Shown here piece by piece: positions 54,804 through 64,000 of a stretch of DNA of 64,000 nucleotides. The translations under genes were made by a program, and so were the position numbers. Position 1 is the stretch's first letter, and each line of letters opens with the position of its first letter. The stretch is from Microbacterium hominis NBRC 15708 (GTDB lineage: Bacteria; Actinomycetota; Actinomycetes; Actinomycetales; Microbacteriaceae), in NCBI RefSeq assembly GCF_001592125.1, contig NZ_BCWI01000021.1:1-64000 (forward strand). The letters are read 5' to 3'. The notes beneath the pieces were generated by a model, which saw only the letters and a program-made list of their open reading frames with translations, ran no database searches and had not been told where the DNA came from.

Positions 54804-56888
54804 TCAGCGGATGCTGTTCTCGTGTCCGTGGCTGTGGCCGCCGGCGGTCGTGGACACCGACTTCATCTGCACGTTCTGCATCTGGTAGAGGAACTCCACG
54901 TTCGAGCTCGTCTCCTTGAGCTTGCCGAGGACCACCTCGAGAGCCTGCTGCGGGTCGAGGCCGGCGAGGGCGCGACGCAGCTTCCAGGTGATCTTGACCT
55001 CGTCGGGGTTCAGCAGCATCTCCTCGCGGCGCGTGGACGAGGCGTTGACGTCGACGGCCGGGAAGATGCGCTTGTCGGCCAGCTGACGCGACAGGCGCAG
55101 CTCGCTGTTGCCGGTGCCCTTGAACTCCTCGAAGATGACCTCGTCCATCTTGGAGCCGGTCTCCACGAGCGCCGTCGCGAGGATGGTGAGCGATCCGCCG
55201 TTCTCGATGTTGCGGGCGGCACCGAAGAAGCGCTTGGGCGGGTACAGGGCCGACGCGTCGACGCCACCGCTGAGCACGCGGCCGCTGGTGGGCGCCGAGA
55301 TGTTGTAGGCGCGGCCGAGACGCGTGATCGAGTCGAGCAGCACGACGACGTCGCGGCCGAGCTCCACGAGGCGCTTGGCGCGCTCGATGGCGAGCTCCGC
55401 GACGGTCGTGTGGTCTTCGGCCGGGCGGTCGAAGGTCGAGGCGATGACCTCGCCCTTGACCGTGCGCTGCATGTCGGTGACCTCTTCGGGGCGCTCGTCG
55501 ACGAGCACGACCATGAGGTGGACCTCGGGGTTGTTCGTCGCGATCGCGTTCGCGATCTGCTGCAGGACGATCGTCTTGCCGGCCTTCGGCGGCGCGACGA
55601 TGAGACCGCGCTGGCCCTTGCCGATCGGGGCGACGAGGTCGATGATGCGCTGCGTGAGCTTCTCCGGCGCCGTCTCCAGGCGCAGGCGCTCCTGCGGGTA
55701 GAGCGGCGTGAGCTTGCCGAACTCGACGCGCTCGGCGGCGTCGTCGACCGACAGGCCGTTGATGGCGTCGACCTTCACCAGCGCGTTGTACTTCTGGCGG
55801 CTCGACTGCTCGCCCTCGCGCGGCTGCTTGATGGCGCCGACGACGGCGTCGCCCTTGCGCAGGTTGTACTTCTTGACCTGGCCGAGCGAGACGTAGACGT
55901 CGCTGGCGCCCGGCAGGTAGCCCGTCGTGCGCACGAACGCGTAGTTGTCGAGCACGTCCAGGATGCCGGCGATCGGGATGAGGACGTCGTCCTCGCCGAT
56001 CTCGGTCTCGAACTCGTCGCCGTTCTGGTTCTGTCCGCCGCGACGCTTGTTGCGCTGACGACCGCGTCCCTGACCCTGCTCGTCGGCGTCGTCGTTCGAC
56101 GTGTTGTCCTCGGCGGGGGCCGCGGGAGCGGCCGGCGCGTTCTGACCGCCCTGCGTGGCCGGGGCGTTCTGCGCGGCCTGGGCGTTCTCGCCGCGCTGGC
56201 CGCGGTTGCGGCTGCGGCTGCGCGAACGGCTGCGGCTGCGGCTGGGGGTCTCGCCCTCGGCCGCGTTCTCGCCGGATGCCGTGGCGTCGGCGGCTGCAGC
56301 GTCGGCACCCGTCTCGTCCTGGGCAGGAGCGGTCTCGCCCTCACCGGACGGGGCGACGGCGTCGGTCGCCGCAGCCGCGGTGTCGGGGGTCTCCGCCGGC
56401 GCGGCGGTCTCGGCGGGCGCGTCCGCGCTCTCGGCGACGGGCGCGTCGGCGGTCTCGACGACGGCGGCGGTCTCGGCGGCGGGGGCCTCGGCGGCGGGGG
56501 CCTCGGCATCCGTCGCCTCGGCGGCCGGCACGTCGGTGCTCTTCGCACGGCGCGGGGCACGCTTGCGCGGCGCCTTGACGGGCTTCTCGACGACCGGCGC
56601 CTCCTCGCTCGCGGCGGCGGGGGCCTCGGCATCCGAGGGCACCTCGACGTCGGGGGCCTCGCTCTGGACGGCCTCGGCGGCGGGCTCCTCCGGCGCGACG
56701 GGCTCCTCCGCGGGAGCCTCCTCGGTGGGAGCCTCCTCGGCGGCGGCCTCCTCGACGGGGGTCTCCTCCGCCGGGGTCTCCTCGGCGGTGGGGGCGTCGG
56801 TCACCTCGGTCGCGGCGGCGTCGCCGGCGGCTTCCGTGTTCTCGACGTTCTCGATGTTCTCGGTCTGGATCTCGGAGAGGGACTCCAC
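54804..56888 (-). CDS. rho: Transcription termination factor Rho with long acidic/RS-rich insertion
   Basis: Hexameric RNA helicase that terminates transcription. The C-terminal ATPase half is standard: RNA-binding domain ([20 protein letters not shown], about 300), P-loop [20 protein letters not shown] (about 434-453), [12 protein letters not shown]-like [20 protein letters not shown] and ending [12 protein letters not shown]. The N-terminal 290 residues are low-complexity: first Glu/Ala/Pro-rich, then an Arg/Ser region [15 protein letters not shown] (about 220-235) and Asn/Gln/Ala text. Such extensions are typical of actinobacterial Rho and bind RNA. GTG 56888 with GGAGAA six bases upstream is chosen as the start. 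The spacer to thrB (165 bp) holds no other recognised gene. Confidence 0.96.
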   Translation of the reverse strand: MESLSEIQTENIENVENTEAAGDAAATEVTDAPTAEETPAEETPVEEAAAEEAPTEEAPAEEPVAPEEPAAEAVQSEAPDVEVPSDAEAPAAASEEAPVVEKPVKAPRKRAPRRAKSTDVPAAEATDAEAPAAEAPAAETAAVVETADAPVAESADAPAETAAPAETPDTAAAATDAVAPSGEGETAPAQDETGADAAAADATASGENAAEGETPSRSRSRSRSRSRNRGQRGENAQAAQNAPATQGGQNAPAAPAAPAEDNTSNDDADEQGQGRGRQRNKRRGGQNQNGDEFETEIGEDDVLIPIAGILDVLDNYAFVRTTGYLPGASDVYVSLGQVKKYNLRKGDAVVGAIKQPREGEQSSRQKYNALVKVDAINGLSVDDAAERVEFGKLTPLYPQERLRLETAPEKLTQRIIDLVAPIGKGQRGLIVAPPKAGKTIVLQQIANAIATNNPEVHLMVVLVDERPEEVTDMQRTVKGEVIASTFDRPAEDHTTVAELAIERAKRLVELGRDVVVLLDSITRLGRAYNISAPTSGRVLSGGVDASALYPPKRFFGAARNIENGGSLTILATALVETGSKMDEVIFEEFKGTGNSELRLSRQLADKRIFPAVDVNASSTRREEMLLNPDEVKITWKLRRALAGLDPQQALEVVLGKLKETSSNVEFLYQMQNVQMKSVSTTAGGHSHGHENSIR

Positions 56889-57053
56889 GAGTTCTCCTTC
56901 GTAGGCATGTGGACGGGGACCGTCCGCATCGCGCCGTCCACGACAGGCGCTACCGCTCTCGTGCGCGCATGCACGTCTAGCTCAGACGCGCGATGGTGCA
57001 ACGTGAGGGTTATGCGGTGGTTCGCAGAATTGCGACGGAGGCCAGATTCACGG

Positions 57054-57995
57054 TCACGCCGTGGCACCCTCCGTATGGTTCCTCACTGTACCACCCCTGA
57101 CGTCGACGGCGAGCATGCGCGGCTCCCACGGAGTGTCCGTGACGGTGGCCGCCACCTCCGCGGCCGCGAGACGCTGACCGGGACCGTCGGCGAGCACGAG
57201 CACGCTCGGTCCGGCTCCCGACACCACCGCCGCGAAGCCACGGGCACGCAGGGCGCGAACGAGCTCGTCGGTCGCCGGCATCGCCTGGGCCCGGTACGAC
57301 TGATGCAGCTTGTCCTCGGTGGCCGCCATCAGCAGCTCCGGGCTCTGCGTGAGCGCCGCGATCAGCAGGGCCGAGCGCGACACGTTGAAGACGGCGTCCT
57401 CGCGCGTGACCTGCAGGGGCGCGAGCCCGCGCGCGACCGACGTGGACATCGTGAAGTCGGGGACGAACACGAGCGGAGCCACGCCGCGGTGCACCAGCAG
57501 CTTCTTGTGCTGCGGGCCGTTCTCGTCCATCCACGCGATCGTGAGGCCGCCGAACAGCGCCGGTGCGACGTTGTCGGGGTGCCCCTCGAGCTCCGTCGCG
57601 AGCCGCAGCAGCGTGTCGGGACCGAGCTCGACGTCGCCGGCGAGCAGCCCCTGGGCCGCGAGCAGTCCGGCGACGACCGCCGCGCCCGACGAGCCCATGC
57701 CGCGCCCGTGCGGGATGGTGTTGTGCGCGACGAGACGGATGCCGGGCATCGGACGGCCGGAGGCCTCGAAGGCGTACGCCATGGCCCGCACGACCAGGTG
57801 CGAGGCGTCGGTGGGCACGTCCGCGGCGCCCTCCCCCGAGACGACGATCTCCAGCCCCGGCTCGGGCAGCGCCGTGACGACGAGCTCGTCGTACGAGCTC
57901 AGCGCGAGGCCCAGCGTGTCGAAGCCGGGCCCGAGGTTGGCGCTCGTCGCGGGCACGCGCACCGCGACGGCACGCCCCGCCTCTGCCGCGGTCAT
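57054..57995 (-). CDS. thrB: Homoserine kinase
   Basis: GHMP-family kinase phosphorylating homoserine on the way to threonine. The 313-residue protein has [20 protein letters not shown] (about 13-32), the ATP-binding loop [20 protein letters not shown] (about 93-112) and the C-terminal [15 protein letters not shown] (about 257-271) with the conserved GxGPS motif. ATG 57995 overlaps the thrC stop codon (ATGA), so the two are translationally coupled. Confidence 0.96.
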   Translation of the reverse strand: MTAAEAGRAVAVRVPATSANLGPGFDTLGLALSSYDELVVTALPEPGLEIVVSGEGAADVPTDASHLVVRAMAYAFEASGRPMPGIRLVAHNTIPHGRGMGSSGAAVVAGLLAAQGLLAGDVELGPDTLLRLATELEGHPDNVAPALFGGLTIAWMDENGPQHKKLLVHRGVAPLVFVPDFTMSTSVARGLAPLQVTREDAVFNVSRSALLIAALTQSPELLMAATEDKLHQSYRAQAMPATDELVRALRARGFAAVVSGAGPSVLVLADGPGQRLAAAEVAATVTDTPWEPRMLAVDVRGGTVRNHTEGATA

Positions 57996-59062
57996 GCCAG
58001 GTCGAGGACGGACGCGACCTCACTGGTCGTCGCGTCGACGACGGTGGGCTCGACCTCGGTGCCGTCGGCGTTGCGCAGGGCCCACTGGGGGTCCTTGAGG
58101 CCGTGGCCGGTGACGGTGATGACGATGGTCGCGCCGGCGGGGATCACGCCCGCCTCAGCCCGGTCCAGCAGGCCCGCGACGCCGATCGCGCTGGCGGGCT
58201 CGACGAAGACGCCGGCCGTGCTGGCCAGCAGCTTCTGCGCCGCGAGGATGCGCGCGTCGTCGATGGCGCCGAACCAGCCCTGGGTCGCGTCGCGCGCTTC
58301 GAGGGCGAGCTCCCACGAGGCGGGGTTGCCGATGCGGATCGCCGAGGCGATCGTCTCGGGGTTGCGGACGACCTCGCCGCGCACGAGCGGCGCGGAGCCC
58401 TCGGCCTGGAAGCCGAACATGCGCGGCACCTTGGTCGCGACGCCGCGCGCGGCCTCCTCGCGGTAGCCCCGGGAGTAGGCCGTGTAGTTGCCGGCGTTGC
58501 CGACGGGGATGAGGTGGAAGTCGGGGGCGTCGCCGAGCTGGGAGACGACCTCGTAGGCGGCCGTCTTCTGCCCCTCGATGCGGTCGGGGTTGACCGAGTT
58601 GACGAGGTGGACGGGGTAGTTGTCGGCGAGCTCGCGCGCGATCTCGAGGCAGTCGTCGAAGTTGCCGCGCACCTGGATCAGCCGACCGCCGTGGATGACC
58701 GCCTGGCTGAGCTTGCCCATCGCGATCTTGCCCTCCGGGACCAGCACGGCCGCCGTGATGCCCGCGTGCGCCGCGTAGGCGGCGGCGGATGCCGACGTGT
58801 TGCCGGTCGAGGCGCAGATGACGGCCTTCGCGCCGTGCTCGACGGCGCGCGAGAGCGCGACCGTCATGCCGCGGTCCTTGAACGAGCCGGTCGGGTTCAT
58901 GCCCTCGAACTTGATGAAGACGTTCGCGCCGGTCTGCTGCGAGAGCGCCGCGGCGGGGATCAGGGGCGTGCCGCCCTCGCCGAGCGTCACGACCGTCGAC
59001 GTCTCCGTGACGCCGAGCCGATCGGCGTATTCGCGCAGGACTCCCTGCCAGACGTGTGCCAT
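57992..59062 (-). CDS. thrC: Threonine synthase
   Basis: PLP enzyme converting O-phosphohomoserine to threonine. The 356-residue protein (class II, short form) shows [20 protein letters not shown] (about 51-70) with the PLP Lys, [20 protein letters not shown] (about 79-98), [19 protein letters not shown] and [19 protein letters not shown] 59062 has AAGGAG exactly six bases upstream; a second ATG at 59068 would be too close to it. Same operon as hom and thrB. Confidence 0.96.
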   Translation of the reverse strand: MAHVWQGVLREYADRLGVTETSTVVTLGEGGTPLIPAAALSQQTGANVFIKFEGMNPTGSFKDRGMTVALSRAVEHGAKAVICASTGNTSASAAAYAAHAGITAAVLVPEGKIAMGKLSQAVIHGGRLIQVRGNFDDCLEIARELADNYPVHLVNSVNPDRIEGQKTAAYEVVSQLGDAPDFHLIPVGNAGNYTAYSRGYREEAARGVATKVPRMFGFQAEGSAPLVRGEVVRNPETIASAIRIGNPASWELALEARDATQGWFGAIDDARILAAQKLLASTAGVFVEPASAIGVAGLLDRAEAGVIPAGATIVITVTGHGLKDPQWALRNADGTEVEPTVVDATTSEVASVLDLA

Positions 59063-59111
59063 GTCCATCTCCTTCTTGCGGTGCCGCGACCGCGAGTTCA
59101 GTTTCCCCGGA

Positions 59112-60452
59112 TCAATTGCCTTCGACGCGCAGGACCGACACGACGCGGCCGACCACGCCGCTGGCGGCGAGACGGTCGACGGTGTCGCTGAGGTCCTGCT
59201 CGCGTGCCGTGTGGGTGCCGATGACCAGCCGCGCGACACCCGGAGCGTCCTCGGCCTCGGTGGGCACGGTCGGCTCGATCGTCTGCTCGACCGTCGCGAT
59301 CGACACGCGTCCCTCGCTGAGGATGCCGGCCACCGTCGCGAGCACACCCGGCTCGTCGGAGACCTCGAGGGTGATCTGGTAGCGCGTGGTGACGCGGCCG
59401 ATCGGGAGCACCGGGAGGTTCGCGCGCGTGGACTCGCCGACCCCGACCCCGCCGGCGATGTGGCGCCGCGCCGCCGACACGACGTCGCCGAGCACGGCGG
59501 ACGCCGTCTGCACGCCGCCGGCGCCCGCGCCGTAGAACATCAGGTTCCCGGCCGCCTCGGCCTGGACGAAGACCGCGTTGTTGGCGCCGTGCACGCTCGC
59601 CAGCGGGTGCTCGCGCGGGATCAGGGTGGGGTACACGCGCACCGAGATCGCCTCGCCGGTGGGCGAGTCAGCCTCGGCGTCGGCGAGACGCTCGCAGACG
59701 GCCAGCAGCTTGATGACGTAGCCGGCGTGACGGGCGGCATCCATCGCCTGCTTGTCGATGCGCGTGATGCCCTCGCGGTGCACGGCGTCGAGCGGGACGG
59801 CGGTGTGGAACGCGAGCGAGGCGAGGATGGCCGCCTTCTGCGCCGCGTCGTAGCCTTCGATGTCCGCCGTGGGGTCCGCTTCCGCGTAGCCGAGCTTCTG
59901 CGCGTCGGCGAGGACCTCGTCGAAGCCGCTGCCCTCGCTGTCCATGCGGTCGAGGATGTAGTTGGTCGTGCCGTTGACGATGCCCATGATCCGCTGCACG
60001 CGGTCGCCGGCGAGCGAGTCGCGCAGCGGCCGGATGATCGGGATGGCACCGGCGGCGGCGGCCTCGTAGTACACCGACGCGCCCACCTGATCGGCGGCGT
60101 CGAAGATCTCCGGGCCGTGCGTGGCCAGCAGCGCCTTGTTGGCGGTGACCACGTCGGCGCCCGACGACAGCGCCAGCAGGATGTCGGTGCGGGCGGGCTC
60201 GATGCCGCCCATCAGCTCGATGACGATGTCGGCGCCGACGATCAGCTGCTCGGAGTCGGTGGTGAACAGCTCGCGCGGCAGGTCCGCGTCGCGCGGCGCA
60301 TCGGGGTTGCGCACCGCGATGCCGACGAGATCGAGCGCGGCGCCGGCGCGGTCGGCCAACTCGTCCGCGTGCTTGCGCAGGAGCGCGGCGACCTGGGACC
60401 CGACGGCCCCCGCCCCGAGCAGGGCCACACGCAGTCGACGGTAGTCGGTCAT
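59112..60452 (-). CDS. hom: Homoserine dehydrogenase
   Basis: NAD(P)H-dependent reduction of aspartate semialdehyde to homoserine. The 446-residue protein has a Rossmann domain ([20 protein letters not shown], about 7-26), [12 protein letters not shown] (about 102-113), the catalytic domain with [21 protein letters not shown] (core [14 protein letters not shown], about 152) and [19 protein letters not shown], and a C-terminal ACT domain (about 350-430; [20 protein letters not shown]), which gives feedback control by threonine. ATG 60452 overlaps the lysA stop codon. Confidence 0.96.
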   Translation of the reverse strand: MTDYRRLRVALLGAGAVGSQVAALLRKHADELADRAGAALDLVGIAVRNPDAPRDADLPRELFTTDSEQLIVGADIVIELMGGIEPARTDILLALSSGADVVTANKALLATHGPEIFDAADQVGASVYYEAAAAGAIPIIRPLRDSLAGDRVQRIMGIVNGTTNYILDRMDSEGSGFDEVLADAQKLGYAEADPTADIEGYDAAQKAAILASLAFHTAVPLDAVHREGITRIDKQAMDAARHAGYVIKLLAVCERLADAEADSPTGEAISVRVYPTLIPREHPLASVHGANNAVFVQAEAAGNLMFYGAGAGGVQTASAVLGDVVSAARRHIAGGVGVGESTRANLPVLPIGRVTTRYQITLEVSDEPGVLATVAGILSEGRVSIATVEQTIEPTVPTEAEDAPGVARLVIGTHTAREQDLSDTVDRLAASGVVGRVVSVLRVEGN

Positions 60453-61885
60453 TCGTTCTCCTCGCCGGATGGGGAGCCGGACGCGACCCCGAGGTCGCGC
60501 GCCAGCAGGTCGTCGATGGTCTCGCCGCGCACGATCACCCGTGCCGCGCCGTCCCGGACGGCGACGACCGGCGGCCGCGGCACGTAGTTGTAGTTGCTCG
60601 ACAGCGAGAAGCAGTAGGCGCCGGTCGCGGGCACGGCGAGCAGGTCGCCGGGGGTGACGTCGCCGGGCAGGTACTCCGCGTCGACGACGATGTCGCCGGA
60701 CTCGCAGTGGCGGCCCACCACGCGGGCCAGGGCGGGCGCGGCATCCGAGGTGCGCGATGCGAGACGGGCGGAGTACTGCGCGCCGTACAGCGCCGGACGC
60801 GCGTTGTCGCTCATGCCGCCGTCGACGCTGACGTAGAGCCGTTCGAGCTCGTCGCTGACCTGCACGGGCTTGACGGTGCCCACCTCGTACAGGGTCACAC
60901 CGGCGCGACCGACGATCGTGCGGCCCGGCTCGAAGGCGAGGTGAGGAAGCGGGATGCCGCGGACCTCGCACTCGCGCGCGACGGCGTCGACGATGCCGTC
61001 GGCCAGCGCGGCGATGGGCGTGGGCGTATCGACCGACGTGTAGGCGATGCCGAAGCCGCCCCCCAGGTTGAGGACGGGGATGTCGCCGCCGGCGAGCAGC
61101 TGCGCGTGGAGGTCGACCACGCGAGCCGCGGACTCCTCGAAGCCGCGCGCGCCGAAGATCTGCGAGCCGATGTGGCAGTGCAGGCCGACGAAGCGCAGGC
61201 CCGGCAGCTCGCGGATGCGGGCGACGACGGCCGGGGCGTCGGCGAGGGCGAACCCGAACTTCTGGTCCTCGTGGGCGGTGGCGAGGAAGTCGTGCGTCTC
61301 GGCGTGCACGCCGCTGTTCACGCGGACGAGGACCGCCTGCGGCTCGGCCCCGGCGGCGACGCGGCGCTCCACGATCGCGGCGAGCCGCTCGAGCTCGATG
61401 CGGGAGTCGATGACGATCGAGCCGATGCCGATCTCGACGGCGCGCTCCAGCTCGGCCACCGACTTGTTGTTGCCGTGCAGCCCGAGCCGCGACGCGTCGG
61501 CGCCGGCGGCGAGGGCCACGGCGAGCTCACCGCCGGTGGCGACGTCGACCGCGAGTCCCTCTTCGGTGACCCACCGCACGACCTCCGTCGACAGGAACGC
61601 CTTGCCGGCGTAGTAGACCCGGGCCTGCACCCCGTGGCGGGCAGCGGCGGCGGCGAACGCCTCACGCACCTCGCGGGCGCGTCGGCGCACGGCATCCTCG
61701 TCGAGGACGTACAGCGGTGTGCCGAAGCGGGCGCGCAGCGCGGCGGCGCCGACGCCGGCGATGAGCAGCTGGCCGTCGTCGTCGCGGGCGGCCGAGGCCG
61801 GCCACACGGCCGCGGCGAGCGCGTTCGCATCGTCCGGCACGGTGAGCCACGCGGGCACGAGCGGGCGGTCGGAGGCGGCGGACAC
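60449..61885 (-). CDS. lysA: Diaminopimelate decarboxylase
   Basis: PLP enzyme (alanine racemase-like fold) making lysine from meso-diaminopimelate. The 478-residue protein has the PLP Lys in VYYAGKAFLS (about 91-100), LHGNNKSVAELERAVEIG, GLHCHIGSQI (about 234-243), LNLGGGFGIAYT (about 267-278) and the C-terminal GRHCESGDIV active-site Cys. GTG at 61885 is proposed; a TTG four codons earlier is possible. It starts the lysA-hom-thrC-thrB operon of the aspartate family pathway, each gene overlapping the next or close to it. Confidence 0.95.
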   Translation of the reverse strand: MSAASDRPLVPAWLTVPDDANALAAAVWPASAARDDDGQLLIAGVGAAALRARFGTPLYVLDEDAVRRRAREVREAFAAAAARHGVQARVYYAGKAFLSTEVVRWVTEEGLAVDVATGGELAVALAAGADASRLGLHGNNKSVAELERAVEIGIGSIVIDSRIELERLAAIVERRVAAGAEPQAVLVRVNSGVHAETHDFLATAHEDQKFGFALADAPAVVARIRELPGLRFVGLHCHIGSQIFGARGFEESAARVVDLHAQLLAGGDIPVLNLGGGFGIAYTSVDTPTPIAALADGIVDAVARECEVRGIPLPHLAFEPGRTIVGRAGVTLYEVGTVKPVQVSDELERLYVSVDGGMSDNARPALYGAQYSARLASRTSDAAPALARVVGRHCESGDIVVDAEYLPGDVTPGDLLAVPATGAYCFSLSSNYNYVPRPPVVAVRDGAARVIVRGETIDDLLARDLGVASGSPSGEENE

Positions 61886-61941
61886 GTGCGGAACCAATCG
61901 TGTGGGGTCGGGCTGCCGACGGTCACGTCACGCCCGGCAGT

Positions 61942-61955
61942 CCTAGAAGTCTAGG
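61942..61955. promoter_or_regulatory. 14-bp palindrome upstream of lysA
   Basis: CCTAGAAGTCTAGG is a 6-bp inverted repeat around two bases, 57 bp before the lysA start, in the 133-bp spacer to the DUF2993 gene. It could be an operator or contain a promoter element (CTAGA/TCTAG). Evidence is only the symmetry and the location. Confidence 0.35.
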
Positions 61956-62018
61956 GCACCCCCGCATGCCGCCTCACGCATGTGACGACCCCCGCGAGAC
62001 CCCCGGGCCCGCCCCGCC

Positions 62019-62861
62019 TCAGCTGCACGTGCCCTTCTGCTGCAGGGCCGTGTCGACGGTGATCCGCGGATCGACCGCGATGTCCGCGACCACCTGCGAT
62101 CCGTCGACGCGCACCGCGGACAGCGTGAGCCCGGCGGGCAGGTACTGCTTCACGCACACGTCCCAGTCGCGCACCACGGTGCGCGCGACCGCGCCGAACT
62201 GGTCGATCAGCACGTCCGCCGACACCTCGGCGCCCGACACCCGCAGCGTGCGCGGCGTGAGCACCAGGTCGCCGTCCGACGTCGAGGGGGCGAGGCTCAC
62301 CCCGACCGGCACCGACAGGGCGAACAGCCTCAGCTCCGTCGACATCACGATGTCCGGCGCCTCGAGCGTGACGGCATCCGCCGGGAAGCCCTCGACGGTG
62401 CCGAGCAGCGCCCGCACCTGGGCCTCGTCCAGACGCACGGTCGCCGACGCGCTCTGCAGCGGCTGGTCGCCGCCGACGGGCACACCCGCGGCGTGCACCT
62501 CGACGTCGCCCGTGAGCTGCCCGAGCGGGACGTCCGCGGCGGACACGGTGACCTCGTCGAGACGGCCCGCGATCAGCTGCGGCAGCATCTGACCGGGGAC
62601 GGCGACGTCGATCTGTTGATCGGCGGGGAGGTCGAGCCGCGACACGACCTGCTCGCGGATCGTCCGCTCCACGACACCGCGGGCGATGTACTCCCCCGCG
62701 AACCACGCGCCGACGGCGAGCGCCGCGACCGCGAGCACGGCGATCAGCCACGGCCAGCGGCGGCTGCGGCGTCGTCGCGGTGCGGATGCCGCGGCATCCG
62801 TCGACAGCACCCACTGCGCCGTCGGGTCGGGAAGCGGCTGGGTGGGGTGCTGGTCGCTCAC
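62019..62861 (-). CDS. DUF2993 (LmeA-like) membrane-anchored protein
   Basis: The 280-residue protein has a cytoplasmic N-terminus with an RRRRSRR segment, one membrane helix (about 37-58) and an extracellular DUF2993 domain (VVERTIREQVVSRLDLPADQ, PGQMLPQLIAGRLDEVTVSA). This family resembles LmeA, a periplasmic phospholipid-binding protein in mycobacteria that helps lipomannan maturation. The C-terminus contains two Cys (WDVCVKQY, QQKGTCS). GTG 62861 begins one base after the argS stop codon (62863-62865). Confidence 0.85.
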   Translation of the reverse strand: MSDQHPTQPLPDPTAQWVLSTDAAASAPRRRRSRRWPWLIAVLAVAALAVGAWFAGEYIARGVVERTIREQVVSRLDLPADQQIDVAVPGQMLPQLIAGRLDEVTVSAADVPLGQLTGDVEVHAAGVPVGGDQPLQSASATVRLDEAQVRALLGTVEGFPADAVTLEAPDIVMSTELRLFALSVPVGVSLAPSTSDGDLVLTPRTLRVSGAEVSADVLIDQFGAVARTVVRDWDVCVKQYLPAGLTLSAVRVDGSQVVADIAVDPRITVDTALQQKGTCS

Positions 62862-62862
62862 G

Positions 62863-64000
62863 TCACATCCGCTCGGGCGCGCTCACACCGAGGAGTCCGA
62901 GTCCGTTGCGCAGCACCTGACCGGTCGCGTCGTTGAGCCAGAGCCGCGTGCGGTGCAGGTCGGTGACCGGCTCGTCACCCAGCGGCGTCACCCGGCAGGT
63001 GTCGTACCAGCGGTGGTACAGGCTCGCGAGCTCCTCGAGGTAGCGCGCGACACGGTGCGGCTCGCGCACCTCGGCGGCGTAGGCCACGATGCGCGGGAAC
63101 TCCTGCAGGGCGCCGAGCAGGGCCGACTCGCTCTCGTGGTCCAGCAGCTCGGGCACGAACGCGCTGCGGTCGACGCCGGAGTCCGCCGCGTTGCGCGCGA
63201 CGTTGTGCGTGCGGGCATGCGCGTACTGCACGTAGAAGACGGGGTTGTCGTTCGTGCGCTTCGTGAGGATCTCGGGGTCGAGCGTCAGCGGCGAATCGGC
63301 GGGGTACCGCGCGAGCGAGTAGCGCAGCGCATCGGTGCCGAGCCAGTCGCGCAGGTCGTCGAGCTCGATGATGTTGCCGGCGCGCTTGGACAGCCGCGCG
63401 CCGTTGACCGAGACGAGCTGGCCGATCAGCACCTCGATGTCCTTCTCGGGGTCGTCGCCCGCCGCGCCCGCGAGCGCCTTGAGGCGGTGGACGTAGCCGT
63501 GGTGGTCGGCACCGAGGAGGTAGATCTTGTGCGCGAAGCCGCGGTCGCTCTTGTTGAGGTAGTAGGCGGCGTCGGCGGCGAAGTAGGTGTACTCGCCGTT
63601 GGAGCGACGGATCACGCGATCCTTGTCGTCACCGAAGTCGGTCGTACGCACCCACACGGCGTCGTCCTGGTCGAACACGTGCCCCTGGGCCCGCAGGCGG
63701 TCGACGGCCTCGTCGACGAGGCTCGGCTCGCCGTTCGGGCCGTGGGCGTGGAGCGTGCGCTCGCTGAAGAACACGTCGAAGTGGACGTTGAACTTCTCCA
63801 GCGACGCCTGCAGGTCGGCCAGCTGCAGGGCGTACGCCCGATCGCGCGCCTCGACCACCTGATCCTCCGCCGGCAGGTCGAGGATGCCCGGGAGCTCGGC
63901 GAGGACGCGACGGGCGAGGTCGTCGATGTAGGAGCCCGGATAGCCGTCCTCGGGGGTCGGCTCGCCCTTGATGGCGGCGAGCACGGAACGGCCGAAGCGG
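62863..64000 (-). CDS. argS: Arginyl-tRNA synthetase, C-terminal part (cut by window edge)
   Basis: Class I synthetase charging tRNA-Arg; the N-terminal third lies beyond the right edge. The visible part begins [20 protein letters not shown] and shows [20 protein letters not shown] with [10 protein letters not shown], the equivalent of the KMSKS loop region in ArgS, and the DALR anticodon-binding domain ([20 protein letters not shown], near the end [18 protein letters not shown]). The frame is open through the window edge; the GTG at 63984 is internal, not the start. Order argS-lysA-hom agrees with M. tuberculosis. Confidence 0.95.
   Translation of the reverse strand, partial: RFGRSVLAAIKGEPTPEDGYPGSYIDDLARRVLAELPGILDLPAEDQVVEARDRAYALQLADLQASLEKFNVHFDVFFSERTLHAHGPNGEPSLVDEAVDRLRAQGHVFDQDDAVWVRTTDFGDDKDRVIRRSNGEYTYFAADAAYYLNKSDRGFAHKIYLLGADHHGYVHRLKALAGAAGDDPEKDIEVLIGQLVSVNGARLSKRAGNIIELDDLRDWLGTDALRYSLARYPADSPLTLDPEILTKRTNDNPVFYVQYAHARTHNVARNAADSGVDRSAFVPELLDHESESALLGALQEFPRIVAYAAEVREPHRVARYLEELASLYHRWYDTCRVTPLGDEPVTDLHRTRLWLNDATGQVLRNGLGLLGVSAPERM

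Overview
The window is chromosomal DNA of a high-GC (about 70%) actinobacterium. Gene content, frequent GTG starts, a DUF222/HNH (13E12-type) gene and a short intergenic repeat of the GTTTCGACTCGCTGCGCTCG type point to Microbacteriaceae, most likely Microbacterium or a close relative; this placement is an inference without database search. Two conserved actinobacterial backbones can be recognised. The left one (minus strand) runs infB-ylxR-nusA ... proS ... ispG ... rip1 ... dxr. The right one (minus strand) runs argS ... lysA-hom-thrC-thrB-rho-prfA ... prmC-sua5-wecA-atpI-atpBEFHAGDC. Both follow the gene order known from Mycobacterium tuberculosis but are interrupted by plus-strand or accessory genes. 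No stretch over about 200 bp lacks a gene or a recognisable signal. I saw no rRNA, tRNA, CRISPR, insertion sequence or prophage.

Left part (1-16.7 kb): infB (cut by the window edge), ylxR and nusA. An accessory block follows: an acetate-transporter-family protein, an FMN-binding stress protein, a LOG-family protein and a DUF222 HNH nuclease with an SOS-box-like promoter. Next are proS, an ECF sigma factor with a membrane partner, an RNase II-like protein, a GntR regulator with ACC deaminase (acdS), and an Lrp/AsnC regulator divergent from a trans-sulfuration-type PLP enzyme. A lipoprotein paralogous to the sigma-factor partner and ispG close the block.

Middle (16.7-41 kb): a complete tryptophan attenuator with a WW leader peptide precedes a fused chorismate-utilising synthase/glutaminase that resembles PhzE. 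Then come rip1, a small membrane protein with a YcnI-like copper-type protein, a stand-alone MurE-like ligase, and pyruvate formate-lyase with its activase behind two palindromic operators. They are followed by dxr, an FKBP lipoprotein, an acyltransferase, an OsmC protein, an asparaginase, an orphan FtsK/EccC-like ATPase next to a PP2C phosphatase, a heterodimeric ABC exporter, small membrane proteins and YaaA.

Right part (41-64 kb): a long hairpin, the complete F1Fo ATP synthase operon with an unusually short epsilon subunit, wecA, sua5, prmC, an inserted cysK-cysE pair with a holin-family membrane protein, prfA, rho, the translationally coupled lysA-hom-thrC-thrB operon, a DUF2993 protein and argS (cut by the window edge).

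Many single genes have a -10-like hexamer (TAGGCT and similar) ending six to eight bases before the start codon and no Shine-Dalgarno sequence, indicating widespread leaderless transcription.
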